Origin: Solitalea longa
GTDB lineage: Bacteria; Bacteroidota; Bacteroidia; Sphingobacteriales; Sphingobacteriaceae
Length of the DNA stretch: 64,000 nucleotides
Assembly: GCF_002920915.1 (NCBI RefSeq)
Contig: NZ_PQVF01000001.1
Coordinates: forward strand, 1-64,000
Direction of reading: 5' to 3'
The notes below the pieces were generated by a model. It did not search any database. It was not told where the DNA came from and saw nothing but the letters and a program-made list of their open reading frames with translations. Made by a program: the position numbers and the translations under genes. Of the stretch, positions 1-8,035 are shown piece by piece. How positions within the stretch are numbered: position 1 is the first letter of the stretch; each line of letters begins with the position of its first letter.

Positions 1-83
1 ATTTTTGCAATCAGCCGCTTGTCGTAACGACTCTTCTTGTGCAATCTAATTAAATACTGGTCTTGTTCTAACTTTTTTTCCAT
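1..83 (-). CDS. Partial reading frame running off the left edge, unknown product
   Basis: A leftward frame opens with ATG at 83 and stays open to position 1, giving 27 codons of a charged N-terminus (begins MEKKLEQDQYLIRLHKKSRY). Lys/Arg/Asp-rich composition and the absence of stops suggest a real protein start, but there is too little to assign a family. The rest would lie outside the window. The stretch from 84 to 366 between this start and the rightward channel gene looks like a divergent intergenic region, in which I recognise no RNA gene or clear promoter. Confidence 0.35.
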   Translation of the reverse strand, partial: MEKKLEQDQYLIRLHKKSRYDKRLIAK

Positions 84-366
84 ACATCTTTTTTTGATGT
101 ATAGTTATAATAGGACGAGACAGCGTTGATACGCTTTGGCTTCCTCCGACAATTGGCTATACCCGGTCCTGAAATTTACTTTTATATTGGTTTGCAGCGT
201 CCCGATTTTTATTCCCCTCTCTTTTAAATATTTGAGGGTTTTTAAATTTCTCAAGGAGGAAAGGTTAAAAGAACAGATTTTTACTTAAGCTCTTTTCAAT
301 TGCCTGGAGTTTATCGCCAAAGGAAAAATCTTTGATTATATTTAAAATACTGTGAAATTCTAGTTC

Positions 367-1182
367 ATGTCATTTCAAACAAAAAGCTGGCGGACAAAAC
401 TGCAGGAGGTAATTTTTGAATCAAATACCTTAGGGGGTAAAATATTTGACGTCGCATTACTTGTTTGCATCATCATAAGCATTTTGGCGGTGATGCTCGA
501 TAGTGTAGCAACAATTCATCTACGCTATGGCCATTTCTTTTATATCATCGAATGGGTCTTTACTTTTTTATTCACCATTGAATTTATCCTGCGACTAATT
601 GCCGTTAAACAGCCGCTTCGGTATGCCTTTAGTTTTTTTGGAATAATAGACTTATTGGCCATCGTTCCGATGTATCTGAGTGTAATATTTGTAGGTGCGC
701 AATCGCTGCTGGTGCTTAGAGCCCTGCGGTTACTCCGTATTTTCCGGATTTTTAAATTGACGCATTTCTTGTCTGAAATGAGTTTTCTGGGCTCCGCCTT
801 AAGATCAAGCATTAAAAAAATATGCATTTTTATGCTGGTCGTTCTTACCCTTGTTATTATACTAGGCTCGGTGATGTATCTTGTTGAAAGTGAAGAAAGC
901 GGCTTTGGCAGTATTCCTGATAGTATTTATTGGGCTATTGTAACTATTACAACAGTTGGCTATGGCGACATTTCTCCCGTATCCCCCATGGGAAAGTTTA
1001 TTGCCAGTATTATGATGTTGCTGGGATATGGAATTATAGCTGTTCCTACGGGAATTGTAACCACGGAGATGGTTTCTTTAGCTAGATTAAAAAAACATAG
1101 TGGGGATACTTGCCCTGGTTGCGGCAAAGAAGGCCATGATGCCGATGCTGTGTTTTGCAAGTTTTGTGGCGAAAAACTATAG
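367..1182 (+). CDS. Voltage-gated-type potassium channel with C-terminal zinc ribbon
   Basis: A 271-residue ion transporter of the six-TM voltage-gated cation channel family. Hydrophobic segments begin near residue 27. An S4-like helix carries regularly spaced Arg (LRALRLLRIFRIFKL, around residues 117-131). The pore loop contains the K+ selectivity filter TVGYGD (Gly198-Tyr199-Gly200-Asp201), followed by S6. After S6 a short soluble tail ends in Cys249-x2-Cys252-x11-Cys264-x2-Cys267, a zinc-ribbon pattern. It should conduct K+ across the inner membrane. The zinc ribbon may be a cytosolic regulatory or assembly module; that part is inference. ATG 367 is the natural start because the first TM follows within 30 residues. 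The gene stands alone. Confidence 0.88.
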   Translation: MSFQTKSWRTKLQEVIFESNTLGGKIFDVALLVCIIISILAVMLDSVATIHLRYGHFFYIIEWVFTFLFTIEFILRLIAVKQPLRYAFSFFGIIDLLAIVPMYLSVIFVGAQSLLVLRALRLLRIFRIFKLTHFLSEMSFLGSALRSSIKKICIFMLVVLTLVIILGSVMYLVESEESGFGSIPDSIYWAIVTITTVGYGDISPVSPMGKFIASIMMLLGYGIIAVPTGIVTTEMVSLARLKKHSGDTCPGCGKEGHDADAVFCKFCGEKL

Positions 1183-1601
1183 GCTTAGCTACGCTTTAGC
1201 ATCCATTTTACTTTATATAGAGTTCCTCTTAACTATTACAAATAAAGTGTTTCAAACACTTTGCAGGTTTTCGCACGCGTTGCAAACGCGCGCGAGCGGG
1301 GGGAAACCAACAAGTTTTAATTGACTATGAAATTTTCTATTTGGTATTGATAATTCTTTGCTCTTGTTCCTCTATATGGGAAGATGACAAAGTTTCTTTC
1401 TGCAAGAGATTTTATTGCTGAGAATCTTTCCTTCAGATAGATCACTTTGCATCCTGCAGTACTAACTTCATATTTATCAATGCTATAAATAAGACATAAA
1501 ACTATTAGTAGTAAGTAATAAAGTACGTATATAAAAAAAGTAGAATTTACATCAGGTCACTTAATTGTAAGACCTTTTGTTTTTCAGTGGGGTAATTCGA
1601 C

Positions 1602-1630
1602 TTCTCATTATATTTCATTGACAATTAACT
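1602..1630. repeat. Direct repeat, left copy (29 bp)
   Basis: Identical over 29 bases to 2424-2452. Similarity continues imperfectly for about 12 more bases into 1631-1643. On the minus strand the extended copy still spells the last codons and stop of the neighbouring gene (GKLGS-stop here, GKIGS-stop at the functional gene). It is therefore a duplicated gene 3' end on the far side of the transposase unit. Confidence 0.8.
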
Positions 1631-1642
1631 TCCTAATTTTCC

Positions 1643-1657
1643 ACTGCAAATGAAACA
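1643..1657. repeat. Inverted repeat, left end of transposase unit
   Basis: ACTGCAAATGAAACA. Its reverse complement is found at 2360-2374 on the other side of the transposase remnant. Confidence 0.65.
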
Positions 1658-1686
1658 GAGGACTCGGTCCGGCCGATACCACCAAA

Positions 1687-2238
1687 TCATTCCAAAAACG
1701 CTACTGCTAACAATCCTTTTTGACCTGCATAGTTTCTTGCACGGCTATAACGATAATGCTCTGGTTCATCCACTATTCCTGCTACAACTGGATTGTTGTG
1801 AAGGTAATCTAATTTCTGATCCATAAACTGATTACTTATCAATTCTTCAGGATGATTGTCCTGTTGCCAAAACTGATAAACCTTATTATTGCTGTTTCTT
1901 TTTCCTGTGCTTTTAAATATCCAAAGAAACCAGCTCTTCCTGCTTTCTGCTACATGATCTATTTCCTTCAATATTTTAACGGCAGTATATTTCTTAAAAT
2001 CCTGTAGAATTTCTGATAGTGTTTGCTCACCGCTTCTGCTTACAATCAAATGGACATGGTTGCTCATTATGCAATAAGCATAAATCACCAATCCCTTATA
2101 TTGTTGACAATAACATAAACTTTCAATTACTATGTCGGCATATAAACTTCTGGAGAACACATCTACCCATTCTACAACTGAAAAGGTGATGAAATAGATA
2201 CTTTCCTCATTCTAAATGGTATAGCCAGATTTACTCAT
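1687..2238 (-). pseudogene. REP-associated Y1 transposase interrupted by an amber codon
   Basis: From ATG at 2238 the minus strand reads MSKSGYTI, then TAG (2214-2212), then in the same frame NEESIYFITFSVVEWVDVFSR and on to the stop at 1687. This restores the N-terminal IYFITF strand typical of IS200-like transposases, so the shorter frame from 2160 is a truncated reading. The catalytic HUH motif is present as NHVHLIV, and the nucleophile Tyr lies in KLDYLHNNPV near the C-terminus. Family proteins are about 180 residues, matching the full 183-codon frame. A single stop at codon 9 makes this a probable pseudogene unless a downstream start or readthrough is used. Flanking repeats support a mobile unit. 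Confidence 0.8.
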
Positions 2239-2285
2239 TTAGATAGATGCTGATGTATTCCGAAGATAATTACAGTCGTTTTTAA

Positions 2286-2328
2286 AAACAACAAGACCTC
2301 CTTTTTTAGTAAAGTGGTCTTGTTGTTT
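2286..2328. terminator. Hairpin with 13-bp arms
   Basis: Arms AAACAACAAGACC (2286-2298) and its perfect complement (2316-2328) enclose a 17-base loop. It lies upstream of the transposase remnant and downstream (leftward) of the membrane-protein operon ending at 2447, so it could terminate that operon. It could also be a structural part of the mobile unit. Confidence 0.5.
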
Positions 2329-2359
2329 ATTTTCCTATTTATCCCGGTCTGAAGACCTA

Positions 2360-2374
2360 TGTTTCATTTGCAGT
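2360..2374. repeat. Inverted repeat, right end of transposase unit
   Basis: TGTTTCATTTGCAGT, the reverse complement of 1643-1657. It abuts the hairpin at 2373-2405. Confidence 0.65.
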
Positions 2375-2405
2375 CGTAAGTCCCCGCTACGCTAAGACTT
2401 ACGAC
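2373..2405. repeat. REP-like palindrome
   Basis: Perfect 9-base arms GTCGTAAGT (2373-2381) and ACTTACGAC (2397-2405) around a 15-base loop, overlapping the end of the right inverted repeat. Such an imperfectly nested palindrome beside a Y1 transposase is what RAYT enzymes recognise in known cases. Recognition here is inferred. Confidence 0.5.
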
Positions 2406-2423
2406 AACCCAGGAGAAGGGCAT

Positions 2424-2452
2424 TTCTCATTATATTTCATTGACAATTAACT
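2424..2452. repeat. Direct repeat, right copy (29 bp)
   Basis: Matches 1602-1630 exactly. It includes the TAA stop (2449-2447 on the minus strand) of the membrane-protein gene that starts at 3250. Confidence 0.8.
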
Positions 2453-3250
2453 CCCTATTTTGCCATAACGCTGATATTCAGAAAAATAAACGACGATTCT
2501 TTTGCCATTTCTAATTACAGGATAAAAAAGCTCGTAGCGTCCATCTTTTGCAGCGAACTGTATATTCGAATCACCTTTATCAAAGATCATGTTTAAATAA
2601 GCTCGTTCCTGAACTGAGGTTGGCATTATAAAGTCTTTTTTTGCAGGAGCAATTGTGTCTGATTCTGGCATGTATGAATTACCGAACGATAAGAATACGG
2701 GAGACTTATCAATAGAATCCTTAATTATTATTCGAACATAAGGGAAGTTTTTATCAGAGTTGGATAATATTTCTAATGTTTCGGTTGTTTTAGTAATCCA
2801 TTTTCTATTGAAAGAATAAGAAAAAAAGGAATCAGTTCTTTTTTCATTAAACTGAATTGCTGATTCTGCGGCTTTAATAAGCAACTTTTCTTTCTTCTGT
2901 GATGTAATGTAATCGCCGGCTATTAACAATCCCAAAATGACAGGGAAACTAGCTATGAATAAATAGCTTAAACGTTTGCTAGTGCTTTTTGATAGTTCCT
3001 TTTTTTCCTCAGACTCTTTTTCAGCAATTCGGGTAAGGTTAAACATTATATTTATGAATAGCGCACCTGCCAATAATGCAAGTATTCCCATTATGCTCAT
3101 TATAAATGTTTCAGTTATGTTTTCTTTGAAAATCTTCAATCCAAAAACGGTTACTGAAATAAAAATGAAAACCCAATAGATGAGCATAATGATAGAAATT
3201 ATACCTATTAGGTTACTTAATTTAACTAGGCTTTTAGGTTTCATGGGCAA
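2447..3250 (-). CDS. Membrane-anchored protein of unknown function
   Basis: 267 residues. Two hydrophobic helices lie near residues 10-37 and 48-70, then a charged Glu/Lys stretch, a third helix near 94-112, and a C-terminal domain of about 150 residues that is probably outside the membrane. No family is recognised. It is the last gene of a leftward run (sigma factor, TonB transducer, M1 peptidase, this gene) and starts 31 bases after the peptidase. Its final codons lie inside a 29-base direct repeat shared with the far side of a transposase unit, so the gene end was duplicated during insertion or rearrangement. Alternative start: Met3. Confidence 0.7.
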   Translation of the reverse strand: MPMKPKSLVKLSNLIGIISIIMLIYWVFIFISVTVFGLKIFKENITETFIMSIMGILALLAGALFINIMFNLTRIAEKESEEKKELSKSTSKRLSYLFIASFPVILGLLIAGDYITSQKKEKLLIKAAESAIQFNEKRTDSFFSYSFNRKWITKTTETLEILSNSDKNFPYVRIIIKDSIDKSPVFLSFGNSYMPESDTIAPAKKDFIMPTSVQERAYLNMIFDKGDSNIQFAAKDGRYELFYPVIRNGKRIVVYFSEYQRYGKIGS

Positions 3251-3280
3251 TTGTTTATGAGTTGTTTTTTAGGTTTATCG

Positions 3281-5149
3281 CTATTTCAACAGTTCATCAA
3301 TACTTTGCTGACTTACAAAATGATAATTAGGTCGGGCTTTTAGGTAAATGTCTTCAGCCATTTTCTTTCCTTCTTCCGTTGAGGCCATCGCCTTATACAA
3401 TGGAAGCAGGAATCTTCTCCGGCCAACATGCGTTAAAAAATTATTTAACGAAGGGTATGCATCTACATAATGATTGTTAATAGCCAATGTTAACCATGCT
3501 GTTAAAACTTCACTATTGCCGGTTTTAGTAAATCCAAATACCTTATCAAGCTCTTTCATTTGATCTATTGAAAGAGTATTAGGTAAATGCCTGACAAAAT
3601 GCAGCAGCTCATGAGAACTCCATTTCTTAAAAGGAAGTGCTTTTGCAGCCTTCCCATTAATCCATTGATTAAGTACCGAGTCGACATTGTTAAAACGAAT
3701 GGAGGTGAACTTTGGACAATTGGCGGGTAATCCCGGTTCGAAAACCCACTTCTCTATTCCTATTTTTTCGGCTAAAACTTTATCATTCTTTATAAGCTCC
3801 TTGTAGTAATAATCAATAAACTCTTCGGAGTTGATGGTCTTAAAGGCATGTCTTTTAAAATATTGATTTAAAAAGGCATCGAATTTTGCACGACCAACAG
3901 CCTCTTCAATGGTCTTCAGTAGGCAAAAGCCTTTTTCGTAAGCAACGTCACCTGTGGCATCATCTGGGTTACGATCTTTTAAATTGAGTTTTAGTTTAGT
4001 GTCAGGATTCGTTGGACCCAAATCGGTCAATGTCAATTGCAGTTCCTGGAAGCCTAAAACAGCGAGCATATCAGCATAATCCTTTCCTTCCATTGCCTCC
4101 ATAATTCTCCGTTCGAAATAAACGGTAAAACCTTCATTCAGCCACATGTCGTTCCAGCTGGCATTGGTCACCAAATTGCCGCTCCATGAGTGAGCCAGTT
4201 CATGTGCCACCAAAGTTACCAGTGATCGGTCGCCGGCAACAATGGTTGGGGTGGCAAACGTTAACTCGGGATTTTCCATTCCTCCGAAGGGAAAACTGGC
4301 AGGAAGCACCAACAAATCATATCTCCCCCATTGATAAGGGCCGTATAACTGCTCTGCAGTTGTCATCATTTTAGGCAAACTCTCAAACTCCCATGCGCAT
4401 TTCTTGATCATACTTTTTTCAGCATACACGCCGGTGTTTTTTCCAAGGCTTCGGTATTCCAAATCGCCTACGGCTAAAGCCATTAAGTAAGAAGAAATGC
4501 GGTTTTTCTGACTGAAAGTATAATGACCTTCAGGGTTTTTATGAGTTGGATTAGTTGCACTCATTACCGCCAGCAGGTTTGAGGGGACAGTTACCGTTGC
4601 GTCATAAGTAAAGCGAATAGCAGGGCTATCCTGACAAGGAATCCAGGTGCGGGCTAAAATAGCTTCGGATTGAGTATATAAGAAAGGGTGTTTTTTATCA
4701 GTGGTTTGCTGTGGACTAAGCCACTGTAAAGCTTCTGCTTCAGGAGAGGTTTTATACCAGATGGCCACTTTTTTTGCCTGGGGGCTTATTGTAATTTCTA
4801 AGGGGCGGCCCATGTATTTTTTTTCATGACCTAAAACAAATACCGCAAGGCTATCATCAACCTTAACACTATCAATTAAAAGCCCATTCGAATCAAAAAT
4901 TATATTGTCAGTTTTTTTATTGGCTGTAATATCCCAAATCGCCAGTCCTGTTATAATTTTATTGTCAAAATCAACTTTGATACTCAAATCCAGATGAGTA
5001 ACCACCGCTTCTTTTGGCTTTGAAAAACTGTGAACATCAGCAGGACGTACCACTATCTGAACTTCTTTTTTCTTTGTCTCAGGTGCTTTTTTCTCTTGTT
5101 TGCAAGCCAATAGACTTAAACAAAGCAATGCGATGTACCTAAATTTCAT
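3281..5149 (-). CDS. M1 family zinc aminopeptidase, lipoprotein (LTA4 hydrolase-like)
   Basis: 622 residues with a lipoprotein signal (SLLAC, Cys16), so probably anchored in the periplasm or outer membrane. The zinc site is HELAH at residues 316-320 with the third ligand Glu339 in WLNEGF. The upstream exopeptidase motif is GGMENPELTF. The C-terminal third resembles the helical domain of leukotriene-A4-hydrolase-type M1 enzymes. It should remove N-terminal residues from peptides. It follows the TonB-domain gene by 21 bases in the same direction, which suggests one transcript with the ECF sigma factor. Confidence 0.9.
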   Translation of the reverse strand: MKFRYIALLCLSLLACKQEKKAPETKKKEVQIVVRPADVHSFSKPKEAVVTHLDLSIKVDFDNKIITGLAIWDITANKKTDNIIFDSNGLLIDSVKVDDSLAVFVLGHEKKYMGRPLEITISPQAKKVAIWYKTSPEAEALQWLSPQQTTDKKHPFLYTQSEAILARTWIPCQDSPAIRFTYDATVTVPSNLLAVMSATNPTHKNPEGHYTFSQKNRISSYLMALAVGDLEYRSLGKNTGVYAEKSMIKKCAWEFESLPKMMTTAEQLYGPYQWGRYDLLVLPASFPFGGMENPELTFATPTIVAGDRSLVTLVAHELAHSWSGNLVTNASWNDMWLNEGFTVYFERRIMEAMEGKDYADMLAVLGFQELQLTLTDLGPTNPDTKLKLNLKDRNPDDATGDVAYEKGFCLLKTIEEAVGRAKFDAFLNQYFKRHAFKTINSEEFIDYYYKELIKNDKVLAEKIGIEKWVFEPGLPANCPKFTSIRFNNVDSVLNQWINGKAAKALPFKKWSSHELLHFVRHLPNTLSIDQMKELDKVFGFTKTGNSEVLTAWLTLAINNHYVDAYPSLNNFLTHVGRRRFLLPLYKAMASTEEGKKMAEDIYLKARPNYHFVSQQSIDELLK

Positions 5150-5170
5150 AACATGTTGGTTTATGGAAGA

Positions 5171-6397
5171 TTAAAGCTGGATGAAATTTACAAAATAATG
5201 GGCTTTGCCACTTACCGGTTTTCCATTCCTTATGGCTGGTAACCATTTAGGTCCGTTTTTTAAAACCTCGATGGAAGCTTTATCAAAATCAGCACCCATG
5301 CTTTGGCGAATCTTAAACTGGGTCAAAGAGCCATCGGGTAAAACGGTAAAGTCGACCTGAACAGTTCCTTCCCTGCCCATCTCAGTAAATGCTTTAGGAT
5401 AATTAATGTTTTTATTAATGTAGATACGGTAAGCCGATTCTGAGACCGCAAAGGTGGCGTCGGCGGTATTAACTTTTGTCGATTTTAGGAACTCTTTTAC
5501 ACTCACTTCGGCCTGTTGCTTAACGTCGGGCATTAAACCATACGTTAGCGTTTTATGCTCCTCAAAGTTTAGGCTGGTTTCCAATGGAAGATATCCTTGT
5601 TTTGCCGCCTGTATTGTTGGTTTATTTGAGGAAAGAGGAATATTGAACTCGCCATTCTCATCTGTTTCCCCAATAATGGTTGTCCCCTTAATTTTTAAAT
5701 CAACCGCTGTTAAAGGTTTGGCAGTTAAAATATCAATCAGTTTAATTACATGCTTTTCTTCAGCCTTTGCTTTTGCAACGCTTGCGACTGCACTTCTTTT
5801 GGCGAAGGTGTTTTCGGCAAAAGCATTTTTAGGTGCGGTTGTATCCTGAACAATAACAACTTCATTAAGGGCGGGGGCCGAAAGCGCTGTAGCTGCTGCT
5901 ACAGTGGGAGACTCAACTGAAGGAGCCGTCGGAGCAATTGGAGCTGAAACAGGGCTTGGAGGTTTAGCTAAGTTTTGTGCTATGGCTTCTTCTTTTGGAA
6001 GATAAATTACCAGGGTGTCGTTTTTGGTCCAGATAATTGGCATGTCGGCCATTTTAGCAATTTGCTCGCGATCATGCCTTTGTTTTTTCACAATGTAAAA
6101 CGCACCAATGCAAACCACCGCAGCTACTGTTGCGGCAATACTTAGTTTATGCCAGCGAAGTTCAGACTGTTTGCTACGGTCCTTAATTTTTTGGTTAAGC
6201 TGATGTTGCAGATCAACCAAGGCTTTGTCGCCATTAACACCTGCTTTTTTCATGGCCGCAAAACCTTCGAGCGCATCGCGTTCCAGATCCGATTGGAGCA
6301 AGAGCTGCAATTCTTCCGGCGATAATTCAATGCCGGCGAGTTCTTTCAGCTCTTTGACCAAAAGCTCAGGGTCCTTATTTTTATGCAACTTAGCCAT
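5171..6397 (-). CDS. TonB C-terminal domain protein with anti-sigma-like N-terminus
   Basis: 408 residues. A cytosolic helical N-terminus (1-80) is followed by one TM helix (about 85-103) and a Pro/Ala-rich periplasmic linker. Next is a carboxypeptidase-regulatory-like beta domain (about 215-290) and a TonB C-terminal domain (about 310-408, with GREGTVQVDFTVLPDGS). The start overlaps the end of the sigma factor gene by 8 bases. The gene position and single-TM layout fit an anti-sigma factor, while the TonB domain would contact an outer-membrane receptor. I infer a fused signal transducer that regulates the upstream sigma factor. It could instead be simply a TonB homologue. Confidence 0.75.
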   Translation of the reverse strand: MAKLHKNKDPELLVKELKELAGIELSPEELQLLLQSDLERDALEGFAAMKKAGVNGDKALVDLQHQLNQKIKDRSKQSELRWHKLSIAATVAAVVCIGAFYIVKKQRHDREQIAKMADMPIIWTKNDTLVIYLPKEEAIAQNLAKPPSPVSAPIAPTAPSVESPTVAAATALSAPALNEVVIVQDTTAPKNAFAENTFAKRSAVASVAKAKAEEKHVIKLIDILTAKPLTAVDLKIKGTTIIGETDENGEFNIPLSSNKPTIQAAKQGYLPLETSLNFEEHKTLTYGLMPDVKQQAEVSVKEFLKSTKVNTADATFAVSESAYRIYINKNINYPKAFTEMGREGTVQVDFTVLPDGSLTQFKIRQSMGADFDKASIEVLKNGPKWLPAIRNGKPVSGKAHYFVNFIQL

Positions 6398-6977
6398 TGT
6401 TCTTCTCCACGCAAATTTTCAGGTTCCGTTTCCCGTTTTGAATATAGCTCTTCACTTTCGACGCATCAAAACCGGTTATCTCTATAATCTCCTTATAACT
6501 TCTTTGTTCGATATAAAACAGATTTATACATATTTTTTGTTCTTCAGGCAGTTTATGAATACAGCGCTCCATTGCCTGCAGGGTTAACTCTTTATCATTG
6601 TTTCCATAATGATGCTCATCATCCATAAATTCCATATCCTCCTCTTCATCTTTTAATGAAACCATGCTTTGCTCAACGTGGTATTTTTTAGAACGAAGCT
6701 GCATTAAACAATAGTTTTTTGCCACCACGTGGATCCACGATTTCCAGTTGGTTACATGTTGATGAAGAAGGTCTTTAGATATTTTCTCGAAGATATGCAT
6801 TACAGCATCTTTGCTTTCTTCCTCGTCTTTAAAGTACTTGAAGCACACCGCAAAAATTAGTTCCATGTAACGGCCATACAATTCTCCCAAACGCGCTATG
6901 TCACCACTACGGCGATAAAGCGTAAGCAGTTCCGAATCATCTTTCGGCTTGGGTTTATTGAAAAGCTTTATAAACAT
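6390..6977 (-). CDS. ECF-type RNA polymerase sigma factor
   Basis: 195 residues. Sigma region 2 is seen around residues 40-75 (MELIFAVCFKYFKDEEESKD) and region 4 with a helix-turn-helix at about 145-190 (QRSYKEIIEITGFDASKVKS). An acidic linker of Glu/Asp residues lies between them. It is the first gene of the leftward run, and its stop region overlaps the next start, which indicates translational coupling to the putative transducer. ECF factors redirect RNA polymerase in response to envelope signals. The target genes are not evident here. Confidence 0.9.
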   Translation of the reverse strand: MFIKLFNKPKPKDDSELLTLYRRSGDIARLGELYGRYMELIFAVCFKYFKDEEESKDAVMHIFEKISKDLLHQHVTNWKSWIHVVAKNYCLMQLRSKKYHVEQSMVSLKDEEEDMEFMDDEHHYGNNDKELTLQAMERCIHKLPEEQKICINLFYIEQRSYKEIIEITGFDASKVKSYIQNGKRNLKICVEKNNG

Positions 6978-7050
6978 GAATACAAACTTCCGGGTAAGTT
7001 AAAAATTTTAAGATAAACAGCAATAAGTGTAAACGGAGCTTATAGCAGCA

Positions 7051-7623
7051 TTATTCAATGGTAATGTTGTATTTGCTTAATAAGCCTGCAATGCCATGAA
7101 TAGAAAACCGGGCTTTTTTGATTTTGTTTATTTCCGGGTCGAAGGAATAGTTGAATGAGGTTCTGAAATCAGCTTTTTCCAGGTTTGTATGGTCAAATAT
7201 GGTTCCTAAAAGATCGCACGTGTCAAAAAGGGCTTCTGTAAGTTCAGCTTCTGTGAAGTCCACCTGGTTCAGGTTACAATCTTTAAAAGAGGTTTTTTTC
7301 AGGTTTCTTTTATAAAATGATGAAAGACTCAGGTTACAGCCTTCAAAATAAACAGCAAAAAGAAAAGCGGAACAGCTATCAAAATGGAGGCCCAATAGTT
7401 TGCATTGTTTAAAACGCACATCTCTGAAAGCAGTATTTTGCAGTTTGGCCATGCTTAGGTTGCTGCCGGTGAATGCGCAATCGGAAAAGGTTATATCGGT
7501 GAGGTTAACATTTGAGAAATTGCAATTAACGAAAGAACAGTTTTCGTATTCTCCTTTTGTAAAGGGTTCAACAGAAAAATCTACTTTTTCAAATACTTTA
7601 TCCTCAATATAAGTTTTGTTCAT
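7051..7623 (-). CDS. Pentapeptide repeat protein
   Basis: 190 residues made almost entirely of A(D/N)LxX-type repeats, such as CSFVNCNFSNVNL and ADFRTSF, with recurrent Cys and Phe at the stacking positions. This predicts a right-handed quadrilateral beta-helix. Related proteins (Qnr/McbG group) protect DNA gyrase by mimicking DNA, but many pentapeptide proteins have no known role and I see no direct evidence for quinolone protection. There is no signal peptide, so it is cytosolic. It is separated from the sigma factor operon by 73 bases. Confidence 0.85.
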   Translation of the reverse strand: MNKTYIEDKVFEKVDFSVEPFTKGEYENCSFVNCNFSNVNLTDITFSDCAFTGSNLSMAKLQNTAFRDVRFKQCKLLGLHFDSCSAFLFAVYFEGCNLSLSSFYKRNLKKTSFKDCNLNQVDFTEAELTEALFDTCDLLGTIFDHTNLEKADFRTSFNYSFDPEINKIKKARFSIHGIAGLLSKYNITIE

Positions 7624-7662
7624 TTCAGGCAGGGCTTAAATTTTACCGAAATGCAAAGAAAA

Positions 7663-7866
7663 TCATTTTATGGAACTATTGGCCTTGGCATATAAACTTC
7701 GGCACAGTAAAAATAAGCCACTAAAGAAAAAAGTGAATAAGCTTATTAAACTGATCAGTGTCATAAACTCCGACTCGGTTTGGAATGATTTTAAAATAAT
7801 GCAGCCTATTAATACACCGAAACTTAGTGTTCCCATCCAGAGAACAAACGTATGTACAAATTTCAT
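7663..7866 (-). CDS. Small two-helix membrane protein
   Basis: 67 residues with two hydrophobic segments (about 5-27 and 35-57) and a Lys-containing tail. No family is recognised. The opposite strand is also open here (7670-7909), but that product is basic and not protein-like, so the minus strand is preferred. It lies between the pentapeptide protein and the ffh terminator. Confidence 0.5.
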   Translation of the reverse strand: MKFVHTFVLWMGTLSFGVLIGCIILKSFQTESEFMTLISLISLFTFFFSGLFLLCRSLYAKANSSIK

Positions 7867-7980
7867 TCTTGATCTAAAATTGGTTGGTTTTAGCCGGGCT
7901 AAAATTTAAATTGGTTTTCGCAATATAAAATATTTAACTATTGTTAAGCAGAGAAATAGAAAATTATCTCATATAAAACA

Positions 7981-8016
7981 ACAAAGCGCCTGCAAACATC
8001 ATTGCAGGCGCTTTGT
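7981..8016 (-). terminator. Terminator of ffh
   Basis: Perfect 15-base arms (7981-7995 and 8002-8016) with a 6-base loop. On the minus strand it is followed by a T-rich run, directly downstream of the ffh stop. Confidence 0.88.
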
Positions 8017-8035
8017 TCAGTATTTATATAAACGC

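Larger units (their letters stand above)
1183..1686. other. Non-coding stretch between the channel gene and the transposase remnant
   Basis: About 500 bases without a supportable gene. Around 1270-1300 there is a GC-rich patch with overlapping short inverted repeats (GCGTTGCAAACGCGCGCG type), possibly a structured 3' end of the channel transcript. The right part holds one copy of a 29-base direct repeat (1602-1630) and the left inverted repeat of the transposase unit (1643-1657). A short overlapping frame at 1100-1324 was judged a shadow of the channel gene. Confidence 0.5.
1643..2374 (-). mobile_element. Decayed REP-associated transposase unit (IS200-like, Y1/HUH)
   Basis: The unit is bounded by 15-base inverted repeats, ACTGCAAATGAAACA at 1643-1657 and its complement at 2360-2374. 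It encloses one transposase pseudogene on the minus strand. A perfect 9-base-arm hairpin lies just outside the right repeat (2373-2405), and a 13-base-arm hairpin lies inside it (2286-2328). This resembles REP-associated tyrosine transposase (RAYT) units, which sit between inverted REP palindromes. The element ends are my inference from the repeats; no classical target duplication is expected for this family. Confidence 0.6.

Noticed and set aside
1100-1324. 74-codon frame at the end of the channel gene
   Set aside because: Begins within the zinc-ribbon codons in another frame and continues into non-coding DNA.
5454-5849. 131-codon frame opposite the TonB-domain gene
   Set aside because: Product is low in family signal, lies wholly inside a well-supported gene on the other strand and has no intergenic signals.
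7051-7623. Calling the pentapeptide protein a quinolone resistance (Qnr) determinant
   Set aside because: The repeat fold is clear, but repeat proteins of this type are common and nothing here shows a gyrase-protecting loop.
7670-7909. 79-codon plus-strand frame opposite the small membrane protein
   Set aside because: Basic, unstructured product. The minus-strand reading has two clean TM helices and is preferred, though with moderate confidence.
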